From the NCBI GenBank assembly GCA_963714325.1, contig CAVQOB010000035.1, forward strand, positions 310,001-374,000: DNA of 64,000 bases, read 5' to 3'. A model generated the notes under the pieces. It made no database searches and had not been told where the DNA came from. It saw nothing but the letters and a program-made list of their open reading frames with translations. Within the stretch, counting starts at the first letter, position 1. Every line of letters begins with the position of its first letter. Below are positions 1 to 9,158 of the stretch, one piece after another. Origin of the DNA: CAVQOB01 sp963714325. GTDB taxonomy: Bacteria; Pseudomonadota; Alphaproteobacteria; Rhizobiales; Hyphomicrobiaceae. The position numbers were made by a program, and so were the translations under genes.

Positions 1-1
1 C

Positions 2-640
2 GGCGTCACAACGGCCACAGCAACAACCGTTGGCCTGATCTACGCCTGCACGTCGGCCGTGGTCACAGCGGTCGAATTGGTCGAACGCTCGACGCGCCCA
101 TCGATCCTGCTCTTTGCCGGGCTGATGGCCTGCTTCACCGGTGTCGCGGTCTTGATCACCCGCGGCGATCTGTTCGCCCTCGCCGATGTGCGGATCGGCC
201 CGGGCGAGTTGTGGGCCATCGCTGGCACCGTATTGTGGGCTGGATATACCCTCGCCATGCGCAAGAAGCCCGGCGGCATGACACCGTTCGCGCTATTCAC
301 GGTCATGGCGCTGATCGGCGCCGCCTTCACGCTGCCGATCGCGGTTATGGAAGTCGCTGAAAAAGGCCTGCCACCGTTCGATCATATCTACGCGCTCTGG
401 CTCGCGGCACTGGTGCTGATCTCCAGCGTCGGCGCATTCCTGGGCTACAACCTGTCGATCAATCTTTCCGGTCCCGTCCTGACCGCGGCGTCGATCTCGC
501 TGGCACCGGTCTACATCGCGGTGCTCGCGAATGTTCTACTCGGCGAACAGATTACCGTTCCGCAGATCGTCGCGATCAGTCTTGTCGTCACCGGCCTCGT
601 CCTGATGACCTGGGCCCGATCGCGGCAAAAGCTCGGCTAA
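2..640 (+). CDS. EamA/DMT-family transporter, C-terminal part (5' end outside window)
   Basis: The frame is open from the left edge, so this is the 3' part of a longer gene. The visible protein of about 212 residues has five or six hydrophobic segments, and glycine/alanine-rich helices such as LWAIAGTVLWAGYTLAMRK resemble the second EamA repeat of drug/metabolite exporters. The C-terminal pattern (ISLAPVYIAVLANVLLGEQ followed by a last helix and a short basic tail) is typical of the family. A GTG at 59 could be taken as a start, but in-frame coding continues upstream of it, so it is internal. These inner-membrane proteins export metabolites; the substrate cannot be read from sequence. Confidence 0.85.
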   Translation, partial: GVTTATATTVGLIYACTSAVVTAVELVERSTRPSILLFAGLMACFTGVAVLITRGDLFALADVRIGPGELWAIAGTVLWAGYTLAMRKKPGGMTPFALFTVMALIGAAFTLPIAVMEVAEKGLPPFDHIYALWLAALVLISSVGAFLGYNLSINLSGPVLTAASISLAPVYIAVLANVLLGEQITVPQIVAISLVVTGLVLMTWARSRQKLG

Positions 641-975
641 AGCGCCCAAAGACGGTTAATCACACTGGAGCCACACAGAGGGGTGCTACAGGCGTCGCTA
701 CGTGCTCGGCAAGGGGGATAGCCAAGCACTGCGAGATAGCACTCAGCGGTCAAATGCGTGGCTTTTAGAGGCATTCCAGTGAGCTACTGAGAGTTGCATG
801 GGAAATTTCGCCAAACCAAAGGGTTGTATTAGCCAATGGCGCGTTCCGTTTCGAATTTGGCAGTTCTGCCAACCTTGGGGTGCGAGCCGTCGTCATCGCC
901 ACAAAGGCGCCTTGCCGCGGGGTTGCCCATCCGCATCCAACGGCTCCAGCATCCTGCACCCTTGCCCCGAACGCC
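641..975. other. Intergenic stretch, no gene seen
   Basis: Between the EamA gene and the ssb terminator. The open frames here run antisense through ssb or are short, and none has a convincing start or family pattern. Confidence 0.5.
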
Positions 976-1005
976 AAACGGCGCACCCCCTGAGGCGCGC
1001 CGTTT
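976..1005 (-). terminator. Hairpin downstream of ssb
   Basis: Nine-base perfect inverted repeat AAACGGCGC/GCGCCGTTT with a 12-base loop, lying 26 bases past the ssb stop. There is no long T tract, so it is a probable but not classical intrinsic terminator. Confidence 0.5.
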
Positions 1006-1030
1006 GACAGACCGCATTGCAGCCAAATCC

Positions 1031-1567
1031 TTAGAAAGGGATCTCGTCATCGAGCTGCTTGTCGAAATTGCCTTTCGACGCGCCACCCTTGGCGCCACCA
1101 CCCGCGCTCGAGCCACCCGACGACCGCTTCGGCTCATAGCCGCCGCCACTGCTGCTCCCGCCACCACCGTAATCAGCCTGATCGCCTTCCTGCATGCCAG
1201 CGCCGGCTCCGCCAGAGCGACCGTCCAGCATCGTCAACGTTGCGTTGAAGCCCTGCAGCACGACTTCCGTCGAATACTTTTCGACGCCGTCCTTGTCCTG
1301 CCACTTGCGCGTCTGCAGCTGGCCCTCGATGTAGAGTTTGGCGCCTTTCTTGACGTACTGTTCGACGACCTTACAGAGGCCCTCGCTGAAGATGACGACG
1401 CGGTGCCACTCGGTCTTTTCTTTTTTCTCGCCCGAATTCTTGTCGCGCCAGGTTTCGCTGGTCGCCAGCGTCAGATTAGCAATCGGACGGCCGTCCTGTG
1501 TGCGGCGGATCTCCGGATCCTTGCCGACGTTACCGACTAGAATGACTTTATTGACCGAACCGGCCAT
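1031..1567 (-). CDS. ssb: Single-stranded DNA-binding protein SSB
   Basis: SSB coats single-stranded DNA during replication, repair and recombination and recruits partners through its acidic tail. The 178-residue protein has an N-terminal OB fold (residues 1 to about 115, starting MAGSVNKVILVGNVGKDPEIR), a Gly/Ser-rich linker (about 120-168) and the diagnostic DDEIPF tip that binds partner proteins. The start at 1567 is favoured by AAAGGAG eight bases upstream; an open frame continues 28 codons further but lacks SSB similarity. It is transcribed alone, away from the neighbouring dehydratase. Confidence 0.97.
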   Translation of the reverse strand: MAGSVNKVILVGNVGKDPEIRRTQDGRPIANLTLATSETWRDKNSGEKKEKTEWHRVVIFSEGLCKVVEQYVKKGAKLYIEGQLQTRKWQDKDGVEKYSTEVVLQGFNATLTMLDGRSGGAGAGMQEGDQADYGGGGSSSGGGYEPKRSSGGSSAGGGAKGGASKGNFDKQLDDEIPF

Positions 1568-1967
1568 GACGTGTCTCCTTTCAGGGCTGTGTGCGACTTG
1601 GACTTCTGGATCGCGGCGGACCATCCGCCTGCCACAAGCCCTTCTCCACACCTTGCCAATACATGCCTTGCCAATGTTCGCCGCCGCCCCGCTTCAGGCC
1701 GCGCACAACTCACCACTCCAAGGCAACACTAAAGCGATCAGCCAACCTTGGCCGCGCCGATCCGCCAGTTGTCCACATGAGTTGCCTATTCACATAAAGT
1801 CCCTCACCACGAAGGCCTTCACGATGACCGCGCCGCATCCCACCGCCTGGCCAGTGCCTGGCCAGTGCCTGGATTCCAACACCGCTCATCTGAGCCAAGC
1901 CAACCACGTTCCTGTTTTGTTCAAAATACCGCGAAATAACTGCGCCCGCAAGCCCAATCGGCAAAGC
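1568..1967. other. Upstream region of ssb, no gene seen
   Basis: It should contain the ssb promoter. A short 11-base unit (GCCTGGCCAGT) is repeated about 2.4 times near 1845-1871. Open frames are short and have no recognisable pattern. Confidence 0.4.
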
Positions 1968-2208
1968 TCAAGTAAAGAACCGCATCGCTAAGCTGAGGAT
2001 GATGCTCAGCACGATTGACGAGGTGTTCGGAAAGTAGCCGCGAACGTTGCCGCTCTGGTTCTGCCATTTGATGTCGCCTACTTCATAAAATTGGGGAGCA
2101 TCGCCAGTCCGGGCGTCACGGTGTGTCGCCGCTCTCGGCGCGTTTGTCGGCTGGAAATCCAACCAGGGCCAGCCCGATCAGGATGGCGGTGTTCAGAAAC
2201 GTGCTCAT
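1968..2208 (-). pseudogene. Possible small two-helix membrane protein, frame-broken
   Basis: One frame from 2208 reads MSTFLNTAILIGLALVGF, a convincing N-terminal membrane helix. A second frame, one base out, reads FYEVGDIKWQNQSGNV followed by a second hydrophobic helix near TSSIVLSIILSLAMRFF and then a stop. Joined by a one-base correction around 2120-2155 they would give a protein of roughly 75-80 residues with two membrane helices. No family is recognised. It could equally be chance open frame in GC-rich DNA; a weak ribosome site and the frame break lower confidence. Confidence 0.22.
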
Positions 2209-2354
2209 GCCCACTGCATAGCACGACAAGCCGTCGTCGGACAATATTCCCGTGCTCAACGCGAACAGCATCCCCAGCTGGCCCCTGGTACCCCTGGACC
2301 GCCTGCGCAAATTCGCCTCCAATGACGGGCCACCGTCGCTACTCCTGAGGCCGC

Positions 2355-4046
2355 ATGAAAAAGCATCGCTCGCGTATTGCCGTCGAAGGGCTCGACCGGA
2401 CACCCCATCGCGCCTTCCTGCGCGCCACCGGCCTCGACGATGCCGATCTGGAAAAACCCTTCGTCGGCATCGTCTCGACGCACGGCGAAAACACGCCCTG
2501 CTCGATGTCGCTTGGGCCGCAAGCCGATGCTGCGCGTCTCGGTGTTGCGGCCGGCGGCGCCAACCCCGTGCCCTTCACCACCGTCTCAGTCTCCGACGGC
2601 GTCTCGATGAACCACAAGGGCATGCGCTTTAGCCTCATCTCGCGCGAACTGATTGCCGACAGCATCGAAGCAGTCATGCGCGGTCACGCCTATGACGCGC
2701 TCGTTGGTTTCGCTGGATGCGACAAGACGTTGCCCGGCATGATGATGGCGATGGTCCGGCTTAATTGCCCCAGCGTGTTCGTCTACGGTGGCGCCATGCT
2801 GCCCGGTCGCTGGCGCGGGCGCGATGTCACAATCCTCACCAGCTACGAAGGCGTCGGCGCCCATCTCGCCGGCACCATGACCGCCGACGATCTCGCCAGC
2901 CTCGAACGCGCCTGCGCGCCGACGATCGGTGCCTGCCCCGGACAGTTCACGGCCAACACTATGGCGATGGTCGCGGAAACGCTTGGCCTTGCACTGCCGG
3001 GCTCCGCCATGCTGCCCGCAGTCTACGCCGAGCGTCTGGCTCTCGCCCGCCGCGCTGGCCGGCGTGCGACCGAGATCCTCGAGAACGGCGGTCCACTGCC
3101 GCGCGACCTCGTGACCGCCAAGTCGCTGGAAAACGCTGCGGCCGTCGTCGCGGCGACGGGCGGCTCAACCAACGCCGGACTGCATCTCCCCGCCCTCGCA
3201 CACGAAGCGGGCATACGCTTCACCCTCGATGACATCGCAGCCGTCTTCCAGCGCACGCCGCTGATCGCCGATCTACAGCCCGGCGGCCAATATCTGGCCG
3301 TCGACCTGCATCACGCCGGCGGAACCGACGTGGTCTTGAAGGCGCTGCTTGATGCCGGCCATCTGCATGGTGACGCGCTCTGTCTCTCCGGCGAAACACT
3401 CGCTGCGCGCTTGGCCGACCACCCCGGCGCCGACGGCACCATCGTCCGATCGCCCGCCACCCCCTTGCAGACATCCGGTGGCCTCGTCGTGCTGCGTGGC
3501 AACCTCGCGCCTGACGGCGCGCTGGTCAAAGTCGCTGGATTGAAATCGCTGCAGTTCGAAGGTCCAGCCCGCGTCTTCGATGGCGAGGAAGCCTGCTTCA
3601 CCGCCGTCCAATCCCGCCGGTACAGTGCCGGCGATGTACTGATCATCCGCAACGAGGGGCCGAAGGGCGGCCCCGGCATGCGCGAGATGCTCGGCGTCAC
3701 CGCACTGATTTATGGTCAGGGCATGGGCGAGAAAGTCGCGCTGGTCACCGATGGTCGCTTCTCCGGCGCCACGCGTGGCATGATGATCGGCTATGTCGGC
3801 CCGGAAGCGGCTGTCGGCGGGCCAATTGCGCTCGTCCGGGATGGCGATCGCATCCGCATCGATTGCCAAGCCGCCACCCTGGCACTGCTGGTATCGCCGA
3901 CCGAGCTGGAGGCCCGCAGCGCCGCCAATCCACCGCGAACGCCAGAACGTCTCGCCGGCGTCCTCGAAAAATACGCCCGTCTGGTCGGCCCGGCGCGGGA
4001 AGGTGCCGTCACCCATTCCGGCGCGGTCGATTGGCCGGAGGAATAA
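2355..4046 (+). CDS. IlvD/Edd-family dehydratase (dihydroxy-acid or sugar-acid dehydratase)
   Basis: IlvD/Edd enzymes are Fe-S dehydratases that turn dihydroxy acids or aldonic acids into 2-keto acids. The 563-residue protein is full length. Three cysteine contexts expected for cluster binding are present: ENTPCSMSL near residue 50, GFAGCDKTLPGMMM near 120 and GACPGQFTANTMAM near 195. The C-terminal VTDGRFSGATRGMMIG block is also present. The ATG at 2355 follows GAGG closely. The gene lies 100 bases ahead of a TRAP transporter in the same direction, which suggests catabolism of an imported sugar acid or hydroxy acid rather than valine/isoleucine synthesis; that assignment is inference. Confidence 0.9.
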   Translation: MKKHRSRIAVEGLDRTPHRAFLRATGLDDADLEKPFVGIVSTHGENTPCSMSLGPQADAARLGVAAGGANPVPFTTVSVSDGVSMNHKGMRFSLISRELIADSIEAVMRGHAYDALVGFAGCDKTLPGMMMAMVRLNCPSVFVYGGAMLPGRWRGRDVTILTSYEGVGAHLAGTMTADDLASLERACAPTIGACPGQFTANTMAMVAETLGLALPGSAMLPAVYAERLALARRAGRRATEILENGGPLPRDLVTAKSLENAAAVVAATGGSTNAGLHLPALAHEAGIRFTLDDIAAVFQRTPLIADLQPGGQYLAVDLHHAGGTDVVLKALLDAGHLHGDALCLSGETLAARLADHPGADGTIVRSPATPLQTSGGLVVLRGNLAPDGALVKVAGLKSLQFEGPARVFDGEEACFTAVQSRRYSAGDVLIIRNEGPKGGPGMREMLGVTALIYGQGMGEKVALVTDGRFSGATRGMMIGYVGPEAAVGGPIALVRDGDRIRIDCQAATLALLVSPTELEARSAANPPRTPERLAGVLEKYARLVGPAREGAVTHSGAVDWPEE

Positions 4047-4146
4047 AAAAAGTCGGCTAAAGACATGTCCAAGTTCGCATTCGTGGCTTGACGCGACGCC
4101 GTCCAGATGGCCGGATAGCCGCAACAATGCAACTAGGGAGGACTGC

Positions 4147-5196
4147 ATGCACGTCTATTCGAAGCGGACCGCGCTCGGCGCGAGCCTGGCGTTGACGGTG
4201 TCGGCCATTGCCGGCTGGACCACTGCCGCTGTGGCGCAGACGACGACGCTGACCATGTCGAGCTGGGTGCCACCGACCCACGCGCTGACCAAGGATATGC
4301 TGCCGAATTGGGCCGCTGAAGTTGAGAAAGCCACCAAGGGTCGCGTCAAGCTGCAGATGCTCCCCAAACATCCGTCCGCTCCGGGCGGCACCTTCGACGC
4401 CGTCAAGGACGGCCTCGTCGACGTCTCCTATGTGACAGCGAGCTACACACCGGCGCGGCACGTTCTGCCCGGACTGCCCGAACTTCCCGGTGGCGGCGCG
4501 ACGGCGGAAATCAACTCGGTCGCGTTCTCCCGCATCCACTGGAAGCACTTCCAGAGCATCGGCGAATACAAGGGTGTCAAGCTGCTCGGCGTCTTCACGC
4601 ACGGCCCCGGCCAGATGTTCAATTCGAAACGTGCGATCACCAAGGTCGAAGACCTTGCCGGCATGAAGATCCGTTCGGGCGGCGGCATCTCCGAGGAGAT
4701 GGCACGCGCGCTCGGCGCCTCGGCCTTCGTCAAGCCCGCGCCTGAGTCCTACGAACTGCTCAGCTCCGGCGTCGCCGACGGCACCTTCTTCCCAGCCGAG
4801 TCCATCGTCTCATTCAAACTCGGTTCCGTCATCAAGCACGCGACCATGTTTCCGGGTGGATTCTACGGGTCTGCATTCGGTATGTTCATGAACGAGGACA
4901 AATGGAACAAGCTCTCGAAAGAGGACCAGGACGCCATCACGTCGGTGTCCGGCGAGATGATCGCGCGCATCGCCGGCAAGGCCTGGGACGCGGCCGACAA
5001 AGTCGCGATCGACGAGATGAAAAAATTGGGGATCCAGATCTCGGAAGCCTCGCCTGAACTGGTCAAGGGCGTCGAAGAGAAATCCAAGGCAATCATCGAA
5101 AAGTGGGTCGCCGCCGCAACCGCTAAAGGCGTCGACGGCGCCAAGGTGCTCGCCGAGTTCAAGGAAGAAGTCAAGAATGTCGCCGCCGGAAAATAA
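4147..5196 (+). CDS. TRAP transporter substrate-binding protein, DctP family
   Basis: Periplasmic receptor of a TRAP system, 349 residues. A signal peptide occupies about residues 1-31 (hydrophobic core ASLALTVSAIAGW, cleavage likely after AVAQ). The mature protein begins TLTMSSWVPPTHALTKDM, typical of DctP. The conserved arginine that binds the carboxylate of ligands fits MKIRSGGGISEEMARALG near residue 170. The ATG at 4147 has AGGGAGGA five to twelve bases upstream; the longer open frame before it overlaps ilvD-family coding and is not used. It overlaps the start of dctQ by 20 bases, so the three TRAP genes are co-transcribed. Confidence 0.95.
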   Translation: MHVYSKRTALGASLALTVSAIAGWTTAAVAQTTTLTMSSWVPPTHALTKDMLPNWAAEVEKATKGRVKLQMLPKHPSAPGGTFDAVKDGLVDVSYVTASYTPARHVLPGLPELPGGGATAEINSVAFSRIHWKHFQSIGEYKGVKLLGVFTHGPGQMFNSKRAITKVEDLAGMKIRSGGGISEEMARALGASAFVKPAPESYELLSSGVADGTFFPAESIVSFKLGSVIKHATMFPGGFYGSAFGMFMNEDKWNKLSKEDQDAITSVSGEMIARIAGKAWDAADKVAIDEMKKLGIQISEASPELVKGVEEKSKAIIEKWVAAATAKGVDGAKVLAEFKEEVKNVAAGK

Positions 5197-5746
5197 TCTG
5201 GCGGTCGCGCAATCACCACCAACAGATATGGCACCTCAAACCGACAAGGGCGTGTGGCTGGACCGGATTCTCGGACTGGCCGCCGCACTGATCCTGTTTG
5301 GCGTAATGATGCTGACGACGGTCGACGTCGTCAGCCGCTATCTCTTCAATTGGCCATTGCGCGGCGCCTTTGAGCTGACCGAACTCGGCCTGCTCACGTT
5401 GATCTTCGCCGGCCTGCCGTTGACCTCGCGCAAAGGCGAGCACGTCACCATGGATTTTATCGACGCGATCATCAGCACACGCGCGCGCGGCGTCCTGATG
5501 CGCGTCATGGAATTGATCGTCGGACTGATCGTGCTCGGCCTCGCCTGGCAGGTTTGGCTGAAGGCCGGCAAGATTGCTGGATATGGCGATACCACCGACG
5601 TGCTCAAGTTGCCGGTCGGCCCCTTCGTCTACTTCATGGCCTTCATGGTCACCGTCACTGGCCTTGTCCATATCGCGCGCGCCTTCATGCCCGTCGCGCC
5701 GCCGCACGCGCACCCTTTTGATCCCGACAAGGCCAGCTCGACATGA
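5177..5746 (+). CDS. TRAP transporter small permease, DctQ family
   Basis: The 189-residue four-helix inner-membrane subunit of the TRAP system. The helices are visible at about 30-52, 65-85, 107-128 and 148-170, with the DctQ hallmark VDVVSRYLFNWPLRGAFELTE after the first helix and a KGEHVTMDFI motif. The start at 5177 lies inside the dctP end and is preceded by AAGGAAG. A second ATG at 5228 is possible. The final four bases overlap the dctM start (ATGA), indicating translational coupling. Confidence 0.92.
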   Translation: MSPPENNLAVAQSPPTDMAPQTDKGVWLDRILGLAAALILFGVMMLTTVDVVSRYLFNWPLRGAFELTELGLLTLIFAGLPLTSRKGEHVTMDFIDAIISTRARGVLMRVMELIVGLIVLGLAWQVWLKAGKIAGYGDTTDVLKLPVGPFVYFMAFMVTVTGLVHIARAFMPVAPPHAHPFDPDKASST

Positions 5747-7041
5747 CCGAAGCACTCGTCGGCTTGGGCGTCATGATGCTGCTCGCGTTGTTGCGGTTGC
5801 CGCTCGCTGTCTGCATGGGTCTCGTCGGCCTGTTCGGCGTCGCCTACATGCGCGACTGGAATTTTGCCCCGGCGCTCGCGATGGTGCAGACCAAGATCTA
5901 CGAGACCGGGCGCAACTACACGCTCTCGGTGGTGCCGCTGTTCATCCTGATGGGTAATCTCGTCACCCGCGCCGGCATGTCGCAGGAACTGTTTCGCGCC
6001 GCCAATACCTTCGTCGGTCATCTGCGCGGCGGCCTCGCGATGGCGACCGTCTGCGCCTGCGCTGGATTCGGCGCGATCTGCGGCTCGTCGATCGCAACCG
6101 CCGCAACAATGGCCAAGGTCGCATACCCCGCGATGAACCGGCTCGGCTACTCCGACAAGCTCTCAACCGGCTCGATCGCCGCCGGCGGCACGCTTGGCAT
6201 TCTCATCCCGCCGTCGACGCTGATGGTGATCTATGGCGTGATGACCGAAACCAATATCGGCAAACTGTTCGCAGCCGGCGTTGTTCCCGGCATCCTCGCG
6301 ACCATTCTCTTGTGCATTGCGGTGCAATGGATCACCTGGCGCGACCCCGCCGCCGGTCCCGCTGGTCCCAAATCAACCTGGGCCGAGCGTTACACCGCCG
6401 TCAAGGATATCTGGGCGGTGGTTGCGCTGTTCGCGATCGTCATGGGTGGCATCTACGGCGGATTATTCACCGCGACGGAAGGCGCTGGCGCGGGCGCCTT
6501 TGGCGCGTTGTGCTTCGCGATCGCGCGGCGCGCGCTGACCTGGAAGACACTGCTTGAATCCCTCGTCGAATCGGCGCGGACGACGGCGATGCTGTTCGCG
6601 ATCCTGATCGGCGCGCTGATGTTCGCCGAATTCGTCAACTACACGACCATGCCGAACGACCTCAAGGCCCTTGTCACCTACTATAATCTGTCGCCAGTCA
6701 TGGTCGTCGTCGCGATCTGCATCGTTTACGTCATCCTCGGCACGGCCATGGAAGAGCTGTCGATGATCCTGCTGACGATGCCGGTGTTCTTTCCGGTCAT
6801 TGTCCATCTTGGCATCGATCCCGTCTGGTTCGGCATCCTGATCGTCTGCGTCGTCGAAATTGGCCTCATCAGTCCGCCGGTCGGCATGAACATGTTCGTC
6901 ATCAACGCGCTGCTGCCGCACGTGCCGATGAAAACCATCTTCTGGGGCTGCCTGCCGTTTTGCGTCGCCGACGTCATTCGGCTGGGTATTTTGATCGCCT
7001 TCCCGATCCTGTCGCTGTGGCTGCCCGGCATGATGAAATAG
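5743..7041 (+). CDS. TRAP transporter large permease, DctM family
   Basis: Catalytic membrane subunit of the TRAP system, which uses a sodium gradient to drive import of the ligand delivered by DctP. The 432-residue protein has about twelve hydrophobic segments. Family signatures include NYTLSVVPLFILMGNL, the GFGAICGSSIATAATMAKVA loop, GTLGILIPPSTLMVIYG and GLISPPVGMNMFVIN near the C terminus. The length matches the family. It starts at the ATGA overlap with dctQ and is followed by a hairpin, consistent with the operon ending here. Confidence 0.96.
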   Translation: MTEALVGLGVMMLLALLRLPLAVCMGLVGLFGVAYMRDWNFAPALAMVQTKIYETGRNYTLSVVPLFILMGNLVTRAGMSQELFRAANTFVGHLRGGLAMATVCACAGFGAICGSSIATAATMAKVAYPAMNRLGYSDKLSTGSIAAGGTLGILIPPSTLMVIYGVMTETNIGKLFAAGVVPGILATILLCIAVQWITWRDPAAGPAGPKSTWAERYTAVKDIWAVVALFAIVMGGIYGGLFTATEGAGAGAFGALCFAIARRALTWKTLLESLVESARTTAMLFAILIGALMFAEFVNYTTMPNDLKALVTYYNLSPVMVVVAICIVYVILGTAMEELSMILLTMPVFFPVIVHLGIDPVWFGILIVCVVEIGLISPPVGMNMFVINALLPHVPMKTIFWGCLPFCVADVIRLGILIAFPILSLWLPGMMK

Positions 7042-7098
7042 CCGGGCTGCGGTCAAAACGCGTTGCGACTGTCCTCCCGCACGCGCGTGCAGCGGGCG

Positions 7099-7120
7099 GC
7101 GGAGCGGAACGCTGCTCCGC
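7099..7120. terminator. Hairpin between convergent dctM and RidA-family gene
   Basis: Perfect 7-base stem GCGGAGC/GCTCCGC with an 8-base loop, 57 bases after dctM. A weaker 8-base repeat (ATCCCGGA 7160-7167 with TCCGGGAT 7189-7196) follows. No long T tract is present; a two-way terminator between convergent genes is the likely role. Confidence 0.45.
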
Positions 7121-7243
7121 TGGCACACGGGGACCACTTCCCGTCCTCAAGATGTAAAGATCCCGGAGAGCAGCACTTCCGCTCGGCTTCCGGGATAACG
7201 AGGGGTGATGCGCGTACAGCATGACGTTGGTGGGCGTTCCCCC

Positions 7244-7657
7244 TCACCCACTCACCGCCGTCACCTCGACTTCGACCTTGAACTCCGCCCGCGTGAAGCC
7301 CGCGACGATCAACAGCGTCGAGGCAAACGCATCGCCCGCGACGTATCGGCCGCGCACCGCGCCATAGATCGGGAAATGCGCACGATCCGTCACGTACGCG
7401 TTGAAACGGATCACATCCGCAAAGCTCATCCCGGCCTCGCCTAGGATCGCCTTCAAATTCTCGAACACCAGCACGCACTGCGCCTCGACGTCGGCTGGGA
7501 TCACATCATCGACACCCACGCCCAGCTGCCCCGATGTCACCAGCAACCGTCCACCCCCCGGCACGACGATGCCATGACTGTAGGCGGCGAACGGCGCACA
7601 GATCGCCTTCGGATTCACTGCACGCTTGCTCACGTCGCCCGCCATACGCTCGCTCAT
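7244..7657 (-). CDS. RidA/YjgF/YER057c-family protein
   Basis: RidA-family proteins hydrolyse reactive enamine/imine intermediates or act as related deaminases in catabolic clusters. The 137-residue protein carries the family pattern: YSHGIVVPGGGRLLVTSGQLG, a VFENLKAILGEAGMSFADVIRFNAYVTD segment and a C-terminal FKVEVEVTAV strand. It lacks the classical RidA tail with CEAVA, so it belongs to a subfamily whose reaction cannot be stated. A second start at 7645 is possible. It diverges from a CodA-like amidohydrolase, so the 160-base gap probably holds both promoters. Confidence 0.9.
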   Translation of the reverse strand: MSERMAGDVSKRAVNPKAICAPFAAYSHGIVVPGGGRLLVTSGQLGVGVDDVIPADVEAQCVLVFENLKAILGEAGMSFADVIRFNAYVTDRAHFPIYGAVRGRYVAGDAFASTLLIVAGFTRAEFKVEVEVTAVSG

Positions 7658-7819
7658 CCCTGGCCATCAACCCCGCACATGCTCCGGGGCCGTCGCACAT
7701 ATCGGATCCACAGTATTGCACGCACTACGCTGGCCTCCAACCCACGCAAACCAGATGCGATCGCGGCCGTGATCCGTTATCGTCCCGCTCCGATACGCCC
7801 GCATCGAGGACACGCCTGC

Positions 7820-9154
7820 ATGACCAAGCTTTTCACCGACATCCCCGCCGCGCCGGTTTTCCGCCTCGCCAACGCGCGCGTTCCAGCCGACCTACTGGCG
7901 TCCACCGCAACCGTCTTGGCGCACGACGGTCTCATCGCCTGCGACATAGACATCGCAGGCCGCCGCATCGCCGCGATCAACCCGCTTGGCTCAACAGCCG
8001 CCGCGCCCGACACGCCAACCGTCGATCTCAAGGCGAGCCTCGCGCTGCCCCGCTTCGTCGACATCCACACCCACCTCGACAAGGGCCACATCTTCGCCCG
8101 CAATCCAAACCCCGACGGCACGCACCAGAACGCGCGCCTGACCGTTGGCGCCGACCGCGAAGCGCGTTGGTCCGCCGCCGACGTCGCGACGCGCATGGAC
8201 TTTGCGCTACGCTCAGCCTGCGCGCACGGCACCGGCGCGATCCGCACGCACATCGACAGCATCGGCAAGCAAACCGGCATCTCCTGGCCTGTTCTCGCAG
8301 AGATGCGCGCGCAATGGAAAGATCGTATCGCCATCCAGGCCGTCGCGCTGTTCCCGACGCTGTTCGCCGTCGATGACGAGCCGCAATTCAAAGCGATCGT
8401 CGCGACGGTCGCCCGGCACGGCGGATTGCTTGGCGGCCTTACCTTCGTCGGCGACGCGCCCGACGCCCGCCTGCATCTGGCCCTCGATCGCACCTTCGCT
8501 GCCGCGTCCGCGCACGGCCTCGACCTCGATTTCCACGTTGACGAAAGCGACAGCGCCAACGCCACTACCTTGGAAGCCGTCGCCGATGCGGCACTGCGCA
8601 CGAAATTCAAGGGGGCCATCGCCGCCGGGCATTGCTGCCGTTTGTCACTGGAGACGGACGCCTATCGACGTCGCGTTTTCGACAAGCTCGGCGAAGCCCG
8701 CATCGCCGTCGTCTCGCTGCCGATGTGCAACATGTACCTGCAGGACCGCGCGCCCGTCCGCACGCCGCGCTGGCGCGGCATCGCACCGCTGCACGAACTC
8801 GCCGCGGCCGGCATCGCCGTCGCCGTCGCCAGCGACAACACCCGCGATCCCTTCTACGCCTACGGCGATCTCGACATGCTGGAAGTGTTCCGCGAGGCAA
8901 CGCGCATCGCCCACTTCGATCATACGCAAAAATCTTGGACGCACATGCTGTCAGCTGCGCCGGCTGCCATCATGGGATTGCCGGCCGCCGGCCGGATCAC
9001 CGTCGGCGGTCCTGCTGATCTCGTCCTCACCCGCGCCCGCACGCTCAATGAACTGAATAGCCGCCCCCAATCCGATCGCATCGTCGTCGTCGACGGCCGC
9101 GCCATCGACACGAGCTTGCCCGACTATCGGGAACTCGACATGCTGACAGGCTAA
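7820..9154 (+). CDS. CodA-like (cytosine deaminase type) metal-dependent amidohydrolase
   Basis: Cytosolic amidohydrolase of 444 residues. The metal-binding HxH lies in FVDIHTHLDKGH near residue 82. Further ligands fit HVDES near 240, GHCCRLS near 275 and the catalytic Asp in VASDNTRDPFYAYGDLDML near 335. This SDN-DPFY form is typical of the CodA-like group, which deaminates cytosine or related N-heterocycles; the substrate here is unknown. The ATG at 7820 (GAGG upstream) is preferred over a start 82 codons earlier, because the extension overlaps the divergent RidA-family gene and has no family similarity. Four bases separate it from the FAD oxidoreductase, so the two are probably one operon. 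Confidence 0.9.
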   Translation: MTKLFTDIPAAPVFRLANARVPADLLASTATVLAHDGLIACDIDIAGRRIAAINPLGSTAAAPDTPTVDLKASLALPRFVDIHTHLDKGHIFARNPNPDGTHQNARLTVGADREARWSAADVATRMDFALRSACAHGTGAIRTHIDSIGKQTGISWPVLAEMRAQWKDRIAIQAVALFPTLFAVDDEPQFKAIVATVARHGGLLGGLTFVGDAPDARLHLALDRTFAAASAHGLDLDFHVDESDSANATTLEAVADAALRTKFKGAIAAGHCCRLSLETDAYRRRVFDKLGEARIAVVSLPMCNMYLQDRAPVRTPRWRGIAPLHELAAAGIAVAVASDNTRDPFYAYGDLDMLEVFREATRIAHFDHTQKSWTHMLSAAPAAIMGLPAAGRITVGGPADLVLTRARTLNELNSRPQSDRIVVVDGRAIDTSLPDYRELDMLTG

Positions 9155-9158
9155 CCCG

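Noticed and set aside
836..1540. A 234-residue plus-strand frame over ssb
   Set aside because: SSB on the other strand is certain, with OB fold and DDEIPF tail.
1845..1871. Short 11-base tandem repeat (about 2.4 copies)
   Set aside because: Too few copies and too short to call a functional repeat; noted only in the intergenic entry.
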